NCBI RefSeq assembly: GCF_001306115.1
Contig: NZ_LGCL01000027.1
Location: forward strand, 1 to 64,000
Length of the DNA: 64,000 nucleotides
From: Ornatilinea apprima
GTDB taxonomy: Bacteria > Chloroflexota > Anaerolineae > Anaerolineales > Anaerolineaceae
Direction of reading: 5' to 3'
The position numbers and the translations under genes were made by a program. Under the pieces are notes generated by a model. It was not told the DNA's origin. It saw only the letters and a program-made list of their open reading frames with translations, and ran no database searches. Position 1 is the stretch's first letter. Every line of letters starts with the position of its first letter. Below, piece by piece: positions 8,660 to 17,295 of this stretch.

Positions 8660-8720
8660 ATCCAATCAGGGTTGATATTGGATGAATTATATAGGATAAT
8701 AGACTCAAAGCGTCTATTAT
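8660..8720. promoter_or_regulatory. Two inverted repeats upstream of abiEi
   Basis: ATCCAAT (8660-8666) pairs with ATTGGAT (8677-8683). ATAATAGAC (8696-8704) pairs perfectly with GTCTATTAT (8712-8720), ending 5 bases before the chosen antitoxin start. AbiEi antitoxins are known to autorepress by binding inverted repeats in their own promoter, so these are candidate operators. They also argue against the earlier possible start of the abiEi frame at 8672, which would place the repeats inside the gene. Confidence 0.55.
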
Positions 8721-8725
8721 GTTAT

Positions 8726-9382
8726 ATGAAATCAATCATTCTTTCTTCTTTTGATTCCTTGCCCTACTTCACCATGGAAGCGGTGAAACAGCTTCTCGGC
8801 GTTGAATCCGTTGCCGCCGGAACCATTCAAACCGCGCTGTATCGCTGGATGAAAGCTGGACAAATCATCCAGTTGAAAAAAGGCGTTTACATGACGCGCC
8901 GCTTTTTCGAACAGCACCGCGCGATCGTTGATTTTGCGCCCATGGTCAGTGCGATTTTGATCCCCCAGTCCTATCTATCTCTGGAATATATTTTGCAGCG
9001 AAATGGCATATTAACCGAAATGACGTATCCGGTCACGGCGGTCACCCTCAAGCAGACCCGTGTGTTCGAAAACACACTGGGGACTTTTGCTTACCGTAAT
9101 ATCAAAGCAGACCTCTATCGGGGCTTTCTTTTTTCCGAATACATGGGGATTCCAATCGCCCAGGCAACAGTGGCCAAGGCTCTTTTTGATTTTCTCTATT
9201 TCCGCCCCTGGAAGAGCAGCCGGCGGCTGGCCGGTTATGACCTGGCAGAAGATTTGCGTCTTAACCTTGACGACTTCTCAGAAAATGACCAGGTTGAATT
9301 TGAATCCTTTGTGGAGATCAGCAAAAGCAAAAAGATGGAGCAGATATTGAAAGCACTGAGGAAAACCGTATGGCAACCTTAA
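8726..9382 (+). CDS. AbiEi-like antitoxin / transcriptional regulator
   Basis: A 218-aa protein with an N-terminal winged-helix-like segment (FTMEAVKQLLGVESVAAGTI, then Y-RWMKAGQIIQLKKGVYM) of the AbiEi antitoxin_4 type, followed by the AbiEi C-terminal domain. It precedes a nucleotidyltransferase toxin gene and overlaps it by 13 bases, the standard type IV AbiE order. In this family AbiEi counteracts the toxin and represses the operon. The start at 8726 (MKSIILSSF) is preferred over 8672 because the upstream inverted repeats look like the operator. No convincing ribosome-binding site is visible. Confidence 0.85.
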   Translation: MKSIILSSFDSLPYFTMEAVKQLLGVESVAAGTIQTALYRWMKAGQIIQLKKGVYMTRRFFEQHRAIVDFAPMVSAILIPQSYLSLEYILQRNGILTEMTYPVTAVTLKQTRVFENTLGTFAYRNIKADLYRGFLFSEYMGIPIAQATVAKALFDFLYFRPWKSSRRLAGYDLAEDLRLNLDDFSENDQVEFESFVEISKSKKMEQILKALRKTVWQP

Positions 9383-10203
9383 TCCAGTTAATGCAAAACG
9401 TCCTGTCAAAAAAAGACCCGTTACTGCCCAATGAAACCAAACGGGTAATCCTCAAGGAGTTTCTGCAGGCCTATACCCTCGATTTTCTCTACAATCACCC
9501 GGTCTACCGCAAGCTCAATTTTTATGGCGGCACCTGTTTGCATGTGATCTACAACCTGAACCGGCTTTCGGAAGATATTGACCTGGATAACAGCAGTGGA
9601 ATTGATCTCAGTGTGCTTGAAAACGACCTGCTGACATTCTACCGCTCTACCATTGGGTATGCCGATGTGACCGCCAAAACCCAGATTGGGGAGTGGGGCG
9701 TGCGGCGCACTACCTTGAAGCTCCCGATTCTCTATGCTCTGGGCTTAACTTCGCATGCCAACGAACCACTGCATCTAAAAGTAGAGGTCAGCCAGCACAG
9801 GCAAATATCGATCATTCGCAAAACGCCGGTACTGTTATTTGGCAGAAGTTTTGTGGCTGCCCATTTTTCGCTGGAAACGATGATGGCCGGGAAGATGCTG
9901 GCCTGCCTGGAGCGTAACTTTCAGAAGGGCGAAGGATCTGCGATCAAAGGCCGCGATTTTTACGACCTGCTGTGGTTCATGCAGCAGAAAATCATGCCAC
10001 TGGAGGAAAAGCTGGCCAAAGACGGCCGCCAGTCCTACACCATTCCATCCGCAATGGAATTACTGGGCGAAAAGGTTGCTGAAATGAAGCTCTCGGACCT
10101 GGCGGAGGATTTGCTGCCTTTATTTGAACAGCGGTCTTTCATCGAAGCCTGGCTGGAAGGGTTCAAGGAGAATTTTAGAGCATATGTAAAGAGTTATTAT
10201 TGA
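9370..10203 (+). CDS. AbiEii-like nucleotidyltransferase toxin
   Basis: A 277-aa nucleotidyl transferase of the AbiEii/AbiGii family (DNA polymerase beta-like fold). The signature is FYGGTCLHVIYNLNRLSEDI followed by DLDN: the GGT and DID/DLD metal-binding acidic residues are intact. Later conserved parts are LKVEVSQ and KGRDFYDLLWF. Family members transfer nucleotides to RNA targets such as tRNA and arrest growth; AbiE systems give abortive phage resistance. It overlaps the antitoxin gene by 13 bases and appears intact, so the pair is probably functional. Confidence 0.88.
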   Translation: MATLIQLMQNVLSKKDPLLPNETKRVILKEFLQAYTLDFLYNHPVYRKLNFYGGTCLHVIYNLNRLSEDIDLDNSSGIDLSVLENDLLTFYRSTIGYADVTAKTQIGEWGVRRTTLKLPILYALGLTSHANEPLHLKVEVSQHRQISIIRKTPVLLFGRSFVAAHFSLETMMAGKMLACLERNFQKGEGSAIKGRDFYDLLWFMQQKIMPLEEKLAKDGRQSYTIPSAMELLGEKVAEMKLSDLAEDLLPLFEQRSFIEAWLEGFKENFRAYVKSYY

Positions 10204-10290
10204 GTATTCTTGTGAATCAAAATTAACAGCAAAAAAATGCTCTCAATAATTCGGTTGGGTTTTGATCATGTAATTCTTGGGCGATTTGAG

Positions 10291-10331
10291 CCGGCGGCGC
10301 GGATGAAGTTGAAATGCAGTTCGCTTTCGTC
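10291..10331 (-). pseudogene. 41-bp fragment of the arfB 5' region
   Basis: These 41 bases match arfB positions 8514-8554 with only two differences and lie in the otherwise non-coding gap after the AbiE pair. The match covers the codons just before the GGQ-proximal region and has no start or stop of its own. Together with the 3' arfB fragment near 2.3 kb it shows that pieces of arfB have been copied more than once. Confidence 0.65.
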
Positions 10332-10456
10332 TCTGGTTCTTTCCTCAATACCAACATTGCAGGGATAAAAACGAGCTGTGTGCCGGACGCCAGCATTCCT
10401 TTTGGCGCTCACTCCTTCCCTCTTCACTTCCCTCCTTGGCCGGCTGGTGATTCTAG

Positions 10457-10462
10457 TATAAT
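10457..10462 (+). promoter_or_regulatory. -10 box TATAAT, likely leaderless start
   Basis: A consensus TATAAT ends six bases before the ATG at 10469. Transcription would begin at or next to the A of the start codon, and no ribosome-binding sequence fits between them. The -35 region is weak. Confidence 0.5.
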
Positions 10463-10468
10463 AAAACT

Positions 10469-12070
10469 ATGCCCAAAGCAAACACGCTGTTAAAAGTATC
10501 CAATCTAACCAGGGTGTACGGAAGCCTGGCGGCGCTGGCTAACCTGAGCTTCACGCTGCAGCCGGGAGAAGTGTTGGGGGTGGTGGGGCAGCGTGGTTCG
10601 GGCAAATCCACCCTTTTTCGCCTGCTGAGCGGGGTGGAAATGCCCACGCACGGCGAGATCTGGCTGGCGGGCAGCCCGGTTATGCTCAGAACGCCTGCCG
10701 AGGCGCAAAGCCTGGGGATTGAAACGGTTCACCAACTGCCTGAGATCGCTGAAAACCTGAGCGTGCTGGAGAATGTTTTTCTGGGGCGCGAGATCAGCAA
10801 GCCGAAGGCGGTTCAAGTGCTGCCCAACATTGCAGAAATGTTGGAAGAGGCGCGAGAGCTGTTCAACGCGCTGGGCGCTGAGGACGACTTGATCTACGCG
10901 CGCTCGGCGAATCTCTCAGACGAGCAGCGCCAGATTGTGGCCCTGGCCAGGGCAATGATCCGCCCGGGGCGCGTGCTGCTGCTGGATGATCCGCTGCCGG
11001 TGCTGAGTTACGAGCGCCAGCTTAAGCTGCTGGAGTGCATCCGTGATTTCTCTGACAAGAATATTTCCGTGGTGCTCAGCAGCGATGATCTAAACCATAT
11101 TTTCGCCGTGACCGACCGCATTCTGGTGTTGTATAAAGGCACGCCGGTGAAGTTCTGCCGCACATCAGAGACTACCCCGCGCGAAATTGTGGAATTGATT
11201 GTTGGCTCTAACCGCCAGGCGCAGGTTACGCCGGTGATTTGGGCCTTTGAGAACTATCACATCGCCCAGCAGCAGGCCGAAGAGTTGCGCCTGGCGCAGA
11301 ATACACTGCGCCAGAATCTGGAGGAGCAAGATTCGCTCAACCGCCAGTTGATTGAAAAACTGCACGATCAGGTGGAAGCCGCCGACCGGCTGGCGCGCGC
11401 GCTGCAAGAGGCCAACCGCCGCCTGATCACCGAACGCGAGGCCGAGCGCAAGGCTCTGGCGCGCGATCTGCACGATCAGGTGATTCAAGACCTGCTCAGT
11501 TACAACTACCAGTTGGAAGAACTGGAAAATGAGACAGCCGAAACCCCGCAGCGTGAAGAGCTGGTGAAGATCCGCGACGGCATTCGCCAGGTGGTCAGCA
11601 GTCTGCGCGATGTGTGCAGCAATCTGCGCCCGCCCACCATCGACAGCCACGGCTTATCCGCGGCCATTCGCTCGCTGGCGCACCAATGGAGCGTGCAGAC
11701 CGGCATTGAGGTGCATTTGAAAATTGACCCGGCGCTGGGGCGCCTGCCCGAGCCGATTGAGCTTTCGGTTTTTCGCATTTTGCAAGAGGGGTTAAACAAT
11801 GTGCGCAAGCATGCCAACGCCACCCAGGTAAAGCTCTCGCTGCGGCGCACGCCCACCGCCAGCCTGGTGGTGCAGCTTTCAGATAACGGGCAGGGCATTT
11901 CCAAGCCGATCAACCTGGCCACGTTTTCAGAGGAAAAACATTTTGGTCTGGTGGGCATCAGCGAGCGCGTTTCGCTGCTGAGCGGCACCATGAAGGTCAA
12001 CACCCAGTCCAACGGTGGCCTGGAGCTGTATATCGAAATTCCCAGCCCTTATCCTTCCATCAACAATTAA
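10469..12070 (+). CDS. ABC-ATPase/NarL-type histidine kinase fusion
   Basis: A 533-aa soluble fusion. Residues 1 to about 230 are an ABC ATPase of the sugar (RbsA/MglA) type with a good Walker A (GQRGSGKSTLF, Lys46). Its signature region is degenerate (NLSDEQRQIVALA), and Walker B reads LLLLDDPLPVLS, with Asp in place of the usual catalytic Glu, so ATP may be bound but poorly hydrolysed. A coiled coil (about 265-325) follows, then a HisKA_3 dimerisation domain with phosphoacceptor His335 in ARDLHDQVIQDLL, and a HATPase domain (LQEGLNNVRKHANA; DNGQGIS). It should phosphorylate the regulator encoded convergently next door. The neighbouring sugar ABC transporter suggests it senses transport state or sugar. 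Confidence 0.88.
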   Translation: MPKANTLLKVSNLTRVYGSLAALANLSFTLQPGEVLGVVGQRGSGKSTLFRLLSGVEMPTHGEIWLAGSPVMLRTPAEAQSLGIETVHQLPEIAENLSVLENVFLGREISKPKAVQVLPNIAEMLEEARELFNALGAEDDLIYARSANLSDEQRQIVALARAMIRPGRVLLLDDPLPVLSYERQLKLLECIRDFSDKNISVVLSSDDLNHIFAVTDRILVLYKGTPVKFCRTSETTPREIVELIVGSNRQAQVTPVIWAFENYHIAQQQAEELRLAQNTLRQNLEEQDSLNRQLIEKLHDQVEAADRLARALQEANRRLITEREAERKALARDLHDQVIQDLLSYNYQLEELENETAETPQREELVKIRDGIRQVVSSLRDVCSNLRPPTIDSHGLSAAIRSLAHQWSVQTGIEVHLKIDPALGRLPEPIELSVFRILQEGLNNVRKHANATQVKLSLRRTPTASLVVQLSDNGQGISKPINLATFSEEKHFGLVGISERVSLLSGTMKVNTQSNGGLELYIEIPSPYPSINN

Positions 12071-13121
12071 TTTCCAGCGAGTCTTCAATGAGCTGCCGAA
12101 AGGTAGCTGCGTCGAGGTCTTTCTTGTCCAGAAAGGCAATCGCGCCGGCATCCAGCCCAATGCGCCGAAATTCGCGGTCGGGGTAGGCGCTGATTAGAAT
12201 GATGCGCGTGGTTGGCGAAACCTGCTTGAGCTTGCGCACACAGCGAATGCCATCGTCTTCGCGCAACACCACATCTACAAACGCCAGCCGGGGAGCGATC
12301 TGGCGCGCCAGGCGCAAGGCCTCGGTGGTGTCTTCAGCTTCATACAGGCTGGCCGAGGGGTGAGTTTTCTTGAGCATGCGGCTCATTTGGGCGCGGTAGC
12401 GCGGATTGTCGTCAACCACCAGCACAGTCAGATCTTCCGAAGGAGCGATTTCTTCGCCCACGGCGGTTTTTTCCTGCGCGGGAATGGCCAGCAGCTCGGG
12501 GTGGTGGCTGGCGTAATTGTTGGCTTCCAGGCGGCTTTCAACCCCCAGAGCGCGGTACAACGCGGTGAGATGATTCTCCACCGTTTTAACACTCAACTCC
12601 ATCACATGGGCGATCTTGTGATTGTTGTACCCCAGGGTGAGCAGGTAAAGCAGCTCGCGCTGGCGGCGGGTGAGGCTGGGCGCGGGAGAATCGTTGATCA
12701 TGGTCTGGTGGTTAACCAGGCGGTTGACCAGCGGGTCAGAAATCCAGCGCCCGCCGTCGAGGACGCGCTGGACGGCCAGCAGCAGGTCAGAGAGGGGCTG
12801 GTCCTTCAGATGGTAACCGTTCACCCCTGCCGAGAGCAGGCCAATCACATACGACTGGTCGTCATAGGCGCTGACCACCAGAATTTTCAGGTCGGGGTAA
12901 AGCAGGCGGATGCGCTCCACGGCCTCGACCGGTTCAAAGTCCGGCATGTTGACATCCATCACCAGCAGATCGGGGGTCAGCGTTTTAATCGCCTGCATTA
13001 ACTCCCGGCCGCTGCCCACTTCACCTACAATTTCAAGGTTAGAGAGGCCTGTCAGCGCGTCGCGCAATCCGGCCCGGATTAAGACATGGTCATCAGCGAG
13101 TAAGATTCGGTAGGTTTGCAT
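12060..13121 (-). CDS. Response regulator with REC-LuxR HTH-REC architecture
   Basis: A 353-aa protein. REC domain 1 (1-120) has acidic pair DD near residue 10, phosphoacceptor Asp in LLVMDVNMPD and Lys in GYHLKDQP. A NarL/LuxR helix-turn-helix follows (about 148-205: LTRRQRELLYLLTLGYNNHK, then HVMELSVKTVENHLTALYRALG). A second REC domain (about 232-353) has its own Asp in LAFVDVVLRED and Lys in FLDKKD. Ordinary NarL-type regulators end after the HTH, so the C-terminal receiver is unusual and gives two phosphorylation inputs. It converges with the histidine kinase fusion gene, overlapping it by 11 bases. It is divergent from the sugar-binding protein gene, its likely target. Confidence 0.9.
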   Translation of the reverse strand: MQTYRILLADDHVLIRAGLRDALTGLSNLEIVGEVGSGRELMQAIKTLTPDLLVMDVNMPDFEPVEAVERIRLLYPDLKILVVSAYDDQSYVIGLLSAGVNGYHLKDQPLSDLLLAVQRVLDGGRWISDPLVNRLVNHQTMINDSPAPSLTRRQRELLYLLTLGYNNHKIAHVMELSVKTVENHLTALYRALGVESRLEANNYASHHPELLAIPAQEKTAVGEEIAPSEDLTVLVVDDNPRYRAQMSRMLKKTHPSASLYEAEDTTEALRLARQIAPRLAFVDVVLREDDGIRCVRKLKQVSPTTRIILISAYPDREFRRIGLDAGAIAFLDKKDLDAATFRQLIEDSLEINC

Positions 13122-13499
13122 GGGTCCATTAAGAGATGATTAAAAATTAGGGGGAATCCCCTAAAAAAAATTAAGGGATTAACCTGTTGTTAATTTAGGG
13201 AGGCAAGGGTTGTTTAGCCATCCGCGATATGGTTTCATTTAAATTATAGTGTATGCTTCTTGTCTGGTAAAGAAAGGAGGTTGGCTGACCACGGCTTTTT
13301 TCCAAACCCGTTCCAGGATTTGAGGAGACCCCGTAGGCAACACTAGCGCTTCTCATATCACCACGGGCAGCAAGCACACCTGGAGTGTTCCCCTCGTTGA
13401 TGGAAAGCAGAGTGGTCCGCATGGTATCAGAAAAGCAGAAACCGGTTGTCGTCAAGATTTGACTCAATGTGTTTCAAAAAATTCTCAGGAGGATTGAAC
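13122..13499. other. Intergenic control region between response regulator and sugar-binding protein
   Basis: This 378-base gap holds a palindrome TTAGGGG-GAAT-CCCCTAA (13147-13164) followed by an A-run, and ATTAAC/GTTAAT inverted arms near 13180. They lie close to the start of the minus-strand regulator gene and are candidate binding sites for it. The part from about 13250 to 13490 contains no convincing gene and is probably the leader of the sugar-binding protein mRNA. A strong CAGGAGGATTG ribosome-binding site precedes the ATG at 13500. Confidence 0.45.
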
Positions 13500-15677
13500 A
13501 TGTTTAAGAAGAGATCGTTGTTTGTTGTGATGGCTATCATGATGATTGCCGCCACTGTTCTCGCGGCCTGCCAGCCGGCCCCGGCTCCCGAGGCTGCCCA
13601 GCCACAAGAAGGTGAAAAACTGGCTGTCGGTATTGTGCTGCCGACCAAAGACGAGCCGCGCTGGATTCAGGATGAAACCCGCTTCAAGGAAGCTCTTAAC
13701 GCCGCTGGCTATGATGTTGAGATTCTGTTCAGCCAGGGTTCTTCGGCCAAAGAGAAAGAGAACGTAGAAGCCTTGATCACCAAGGGTGTCAAAGTTCTCA
13801 TCATCTGCCCGCAGGACGGAACCGCAGCCGCTGCCGCTGCTGAAGCCGCTGGCGAAGCTGGCGTGAAAGTGATCTCTTACGACCGCCTGATCCGCGACAC
13901 CGCCGCGGTGGACTACTATGTGACCTTCGACAGCCTGGCTGTGGGCGCGCAGCAGGCGCAGTACCTGGTGGACAACGCCACCGGCACCGGCAACCCGCTG
14001 TACCTGTATGCTGGCGCCGCGTCGGACAACAACGCCTTCATTTTCTTCCAGGGCGCGTGGGAAGTGCTGCAGCCCAAGATTGCTGACGGCACGTTCGTGA
14101 TCAAGAACTCCAGCGAGGCTGTTGCTCTGCAAGACAAACTGGAACTGACCCGCGACGAACAGGCCAAGATCATCGGCCAAATCACCACCAACTGGGACTT
14201 CAACACCGCCAAGAACCTGGCCGAAGCCAACCTGACCACCGCCACCGCCGCCGACAAGGGCAAGGTCTTCATCCTGGCCCCGAATGACGGCACCGCCCGC
14301 GCCATCGCGGATGTGTTCGGAGCCGATCCCGACGTGACCGAGTACTTCGTTTCTGGTCAGGACGCCGAAAAAGCCTCGGTGCAGTACATCATCGATGGCA
14401 AGCAGTCGATGACCGTCTTCAAAGACGTGCGCACTCTGGTGAATGACGCCATCGCCGCCGCTGTGGCGCTGCTCGAGGGCAAAGAACCGGCCGCCAAAGG
14501 CTCTTACAACAACGGCGCCAAAGACGTTCCCGCCATTCAGTCGCCTGTGGTGACGGTGGACAAAGCCAACGTCAAAGCCGAATTGATCGACTCTGGTTAC
14601 TACAGCGCAGCAGACTTCACTGGCCTTGAAGAAGGCGCCGCGGCCCCCGTTGAGGGTGGCAAGCTGGCTGTCGGTATTGTGCTGCCGACCAAAGACGAGC
14701 CGCGCTGGATTCAGGACGAAACCCGCTTCAAGGAAGCTCTGGATGCCGCTGGCTACGATGTAGAAATTCTGTTCAGCCAGGGTTCTTCGGCCAAAGAGAA
14801 AGAGAACGTAGAAGCCTTGATCACCAAGGGCGTCAAAGTTCTCATCATCTGCCCGCAGGACGGAACCGCAGCCGCTGCCGCCGCTGAAGCCGCTGGCGAA
14901 GCTGGCGTGAAAGTGATCTCTTACGACCGCCTGATCCGCGACACCGCCGCGGTGGACTACTATGTGACCTTCGACAGCCTGGCTGTGGGCGCGCAGCAGG
15001 CGCAGTACCTGGTGGACAACGCCACCGGCACCGGCAACCCGCTGTACCTGTATGCTGGCGCCGCGTCGGACAACAACGCCTTCATTTTCTTCCAGGGCGC
15101 GTGGGAAGTGCTGCAGCCCAAGATTGCTGACGGCACGTTCGTGATCAAGAACTCCAGCGAGGCTGTTGCTCTGCAAGACAAACTGGAACTGACCCGCGAC
15201 GAACAGGCCAAGATCATTGGCCAAATCACCACCAACTGGGACTTCAACACCGCCAAGAACCTGGCCGAAGCCAACCTGACGGTTGCCACCGCCGCCGACA
15301 AGGGCAAGGTCTTCATCCTGGCCCCGAATGACGGCACCGCCCGCGCCATCGCCGACGCCTTCCTGGCTGACCCCGACGTGACCGAGTACTTTGTTTCCGG
15401 TCAGGACGCTGAAAAAGCCTCGGTGCAGTACATCATCGATGGCAAACAGTCGATGACCGTCTTCAAAGACGTGCGCACTCTGGTGAATGACGCCATCGCC
15501 GCCGCTGTGGCTCTGCTCGAGGGTACCGAACCGGCCGCCAAAGGCTCTTACAACAACGGCGTCAAAGATGTTCCCGCCATTCAGTCGCCTGTGGTGACGG
15601 TGGACAAAGCCAACGTCAAAGCCGAATTGATCGACTCTGGCTACTACAGCGCAGCAGACTTCACTGGCTTAGAGTAA
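13500..15677 (+). CDS. Tandem-duplicated xylose/multiple-sugar-binding lipoprotein
   Basis: A 725-aa extracytoplasmic protein with a lipoprotein signal (MFKKRSLF, hydrophobic stretch, LAAC with Cys24 as lipid anchor). Two almost identical periplasmic-binding-protein domains of the XylF/ChvE type (Peripla_BP_4) follow, about residues 40-377 and 388-725, joined by a short EGAAAPVEGG linker. Each begins KLAVGIVLPTKDEPRW and ends with IDSGYYSAADFTGLE. Usual family members have one such domain (about 350 aa). It is first in an operon with a sugar ABC ATPase and permease, so it delivers a pentose or similar sugar. The frame opens earlier at 13446, but the ribosome-binding site fixes the start at 13500. 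Confidence 0.93.
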   Translation: MFKKRSLFVVMAIMMIAATVLAACQPAPAPEAAQPQEGEKLAVGIVLPTKDEPRWIQDETRFKEALNAAGYDVEILFSQGSSAKEKENVEALITKGVKVLIICPQDGTAAAAAAEAAGEAGVKVISYDRLIRDTAAVDYYVTFDSLAVGAQQAQYLVDNATGTGNPLYLYAGAASDNNAFIFFQGAWEVLQPKIADGTFVIKNSSEAVALQDKLELTRDEQAKIIGQITTNWDFNTAKNLAEANLTTATAADKGKVFILAPNDGTARAIADVFGADPDVTEYFVSGQDAEKASVQYIIDGKQSMTVFKDVRTLVNDAIAAAVALLEGKEPAAKGSYNNGAKDVPAIQSPVVTVDKANVKAELIDSGYYSAADFTGLEEGAAAPVEGGKLAVGIVLPTKDEPRWIQDETRFKEALDAAGYDVEILFSQGSSAKEKENVEALITKGVKVLIICPQDGTAAAAAAEAAGEAGVKVISYDRLIRDTAAVDYYVTFDSLAVGAQQAQYLVDNATGTGNPLYLYAGAASDNNAFIFFQGAWEVLQPKIADGTFVIKNSSEAVALQDKLELTRDEQAKIIGQITTNWDFNTAKNLAEANLTVATAADKGKVFILAPNDGTARAIADAFLADPDVTEYFVSGQDAEKASVQYIIDGKQSMTVFKDVRTLVNDAIAAAVALLEGTEPAAKGSYNNGVKDVPAIQSPVVTVDKANVKAELIDSGYYSAADFTGLE
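13617..15674 (+). repeat. Direct repeat, 1044-bp period, inside the binding-protein gene
   Basis: The segment 13617-14630 recurs at 14661-15674, an offset of exactly 1044 bases (348 codons), with only scattered differences, several clustered in a few codons such as DVFGA versus DAFLA. Very high DNA-level identity, including synonymous positions, indicates a recent duplication or ongoing gene conversion. Confidence 0.95.
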
Positions 15678-15696
15678 ACTTAATGTAGTCCAATCT

Positions 15697-15726
15697 GGAT
15701 CGTGATGGCTCCGGCCATCACGATCC
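15697..15726 (+). promoter_or_regulatory. Intercistronic hairpin after the binding-protein gene
   Basis: GGATCGTGATGGC (15697-15709) pairs perfectly with GCCATCACGATCC (15714-15726) around a TCCG tetraloop. It is not directly followed by a T-run (a CTTTTTT occurs about 9 bases later). Such structures between a binding-protein gene and its transporter genes commonly stabilise the upstream mRNA or partly terminate transcription, giving excess binding protein. Confidence 0.75.
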
Positions 15727-15757
15727 ATCCCATGCTTTTTTTACAACCGGAGCTTCT

Positions 15758-17281
15758 ATGAAACCTCCCATTTTAGAGATGAAGAATATTACAAAAGAAT
15801 TTCCCGGTGTGAAAGCCCTGAGCGATGTGAGCTTTGCGGTAACCGAAGGGGAAATTCACTGCCTGGTCGGGGAGAACGGGGCAGGAAAATCGACCCTGAT
15901 GAAGGTGTTAAGTGGGGTTTACCCGCATGGAGAATACTCCGGTGAAATTACCTTCAACGGCCAGGTGCAGAAGTTCTCAAGAATCAACGACAGTGAAAAA
16001 GTGGGCATTGCCATTATTTACCAGGAACTGGCGTTGATCCCCGAGTTGACGGTTTATGAGAACATCTTTCTGGGCAACGAAATTCGCAAAGGCATGATGG
16101 TGGACTGGAACGAGACCATCAAGCGCGCCACCGAAATGCTGAAGAAAGTCAAGCTGGATATCAACCCCGCCGTCAAAGTTAAAGACCTGGGGGTTGGGCA
16201 GCAGCAGTTGGTGGAAATTGCCAAGGCGCTCAGCCGCGAAGTGAAATTGCTGATCCTGGATGAGCCGACATCCGCCCTGAATGAAGATGACAGCCAAAAT
16301 CTGCTGCAGCTTCTGCGTGATTTGAAAGAACAGGGCGTTACCTGTATTATGATCTCGCATAAGCTCAAAGAAGTCATCCAGATCGCGGATACTGTGACCG
16401 TGCTGCGGGATGGAAAGACCATCTGTACGCTGGACGCGCACAAGGGTGAAGTTAACGAAAACGTGCTGATCAAACACATGGTCGGGCGCGAAATTGAGAA
16501 CATCTACCCGCCTAAAGAGCACCAGGTCTTTGATGAGGTTGTTTTTGAAGCGCGAAACTGGAACGCTTATAACCCCGTTCTGGGCCGTAAAGTGGTGAAA
16601 AATGCAAACTTCAAGGTCAAGAAGGGAGAAATTGTTGGTTTTGCCGGGCTGATGGGTTCTGGGCGCACTGAATTGGCCTTGAGCCTTTTCGGCAACCCAG
16701 AAGGTTACCATGTGGAAGGCGAAGTGTACTTGAAGGGCAAAAAGCAGCACTTCACCCACCCGCAGCAGGCCATCAATGCCGGCATTGCCTACCTGAGTGA
16801 AGACCGCAAAGCCAAGGGTCTGGTCTTGATTCAAGACGTCAAAGAGAACATCAGCCTTTCCAACCTGGCCGAAATTGCCAAACGCGGTGTGGTTGATAAA
16901 AACGCGGAAATTGTGGTCGCCAATGAGTATAAGAACTCGCTCAACATTAAAACGCCGACTGTTGCGCAAAAAGTTCAAAACTTGAGCGGCGGCAACCAGC
17001 AAAAGGTTTGCCTGGGAAAATGGCTGTTTGTAAAGCCGGACGTATTGATTTTGGATGAGCCGACGCGCGGCATTGACGTGGGTGCGAAGTACGAAATTTA
17101 TACCATCATGACGCAACTGGTGCGCCAGGGAATGAGCATCATCATGATTTCGTCAGAGCTGCCCGAAATTCTCGGGATGAGCGATCGCATTTACGTTGTA
17201 TCCTCCGGCAAGATCGCCGGCGAAATGCCGGTTCACGAAGCAACCCAAGAAAAAATTATGGAACTGGCAACAGAGTATTAA
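15758..17281 (+). CDS. Sugar ABC transporter ATP-binding protein (XylG/MmsA-like)
   Basis: A 507-aa double ATPase with two ABC domains in tandem, the CUT2 sugar-importer layout. Domain 1: Walker A GENGAGKSTLMK, signature region LGVGQQQLVEIAKAL, Walker B LLILDEPTSAL. Domain 2: degenerate Walker A (GLMGSGRTELALS), canonical signature NLSGGNQQKVCLGKWL and Walker B VLILDEPTRGID. It powers uptake of the sugar bound by the upstream lipoprotein through the permease encoded 14 bases downstream. A CGGAGCTTCT ribosome-binding site precedes the ATG. Confidence 0.95.
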   Translation: MKPPILEMKNITKEFPGVKALSDVSFAVTEGEIHCLVGENGAGKSTLMKVLSGVYPHGEYSGEITFNGQVQKFSRINDSEKVGIAIIYQELALIPELTVYENIFLGNEIRKGMMVDWNETIKRATEMLKKVKLDINPAVKVKDLGVGQQQLVEIAKALSREVKLLILDEPTSALNEDDSQNLLQLLRDLKEQGVTCIMISHKLKEVIQIADTVTVLRDGKTICTLDAHKGEVNENVLIKHMVGREIENIYPPKEHQVFDEVVFEARNWNAYNPVLGRKVVKNANFKVKKGEIVGFAGLMGSGRTELALSLFGNPEGYHVEGEVYLKGKKQHFTHPQQAINAGIAYLSEDRKAKGLVLIQDVKENISLSNLAEIAKRGVVDKNAEIVVANEYKNSLNIKTPTVAQKVQNLSGGNQQKVCLGKWLFVKPDVLILDEPTRGIDVGAKYEIYTIMTQLVRQGMSIIMISSELPEILGMSDRIYVVSSGKIAGEMPVHEATQEKIMELATEY

Positions 17282-17295
17282 TTGAGGAGGTCCAG

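Noticed and set aside
12360-13001. Plus-strand frame opposite the response regulator
   Set aside because: Shadow; the His/Gln/Val-rich composition is typical of antisense to the regulator.
13485-15224. Long minus-strand open frame (579 codons) opposite the sugar-binding protein gene
   Set aside because: It is the antisense shadow of a codon-biased, duplicated gene. It repeats with the same 1044-bp period, has no ribosome-binding site and has a low-complexity Gly/Val/Arg composition.
15977-17116. Minus-strand 379-codon open frame opposite the sugar ABC ATPase
   Set aside because: Shadow of a gene with complete Walker and signature motifs; no start signal or domain.
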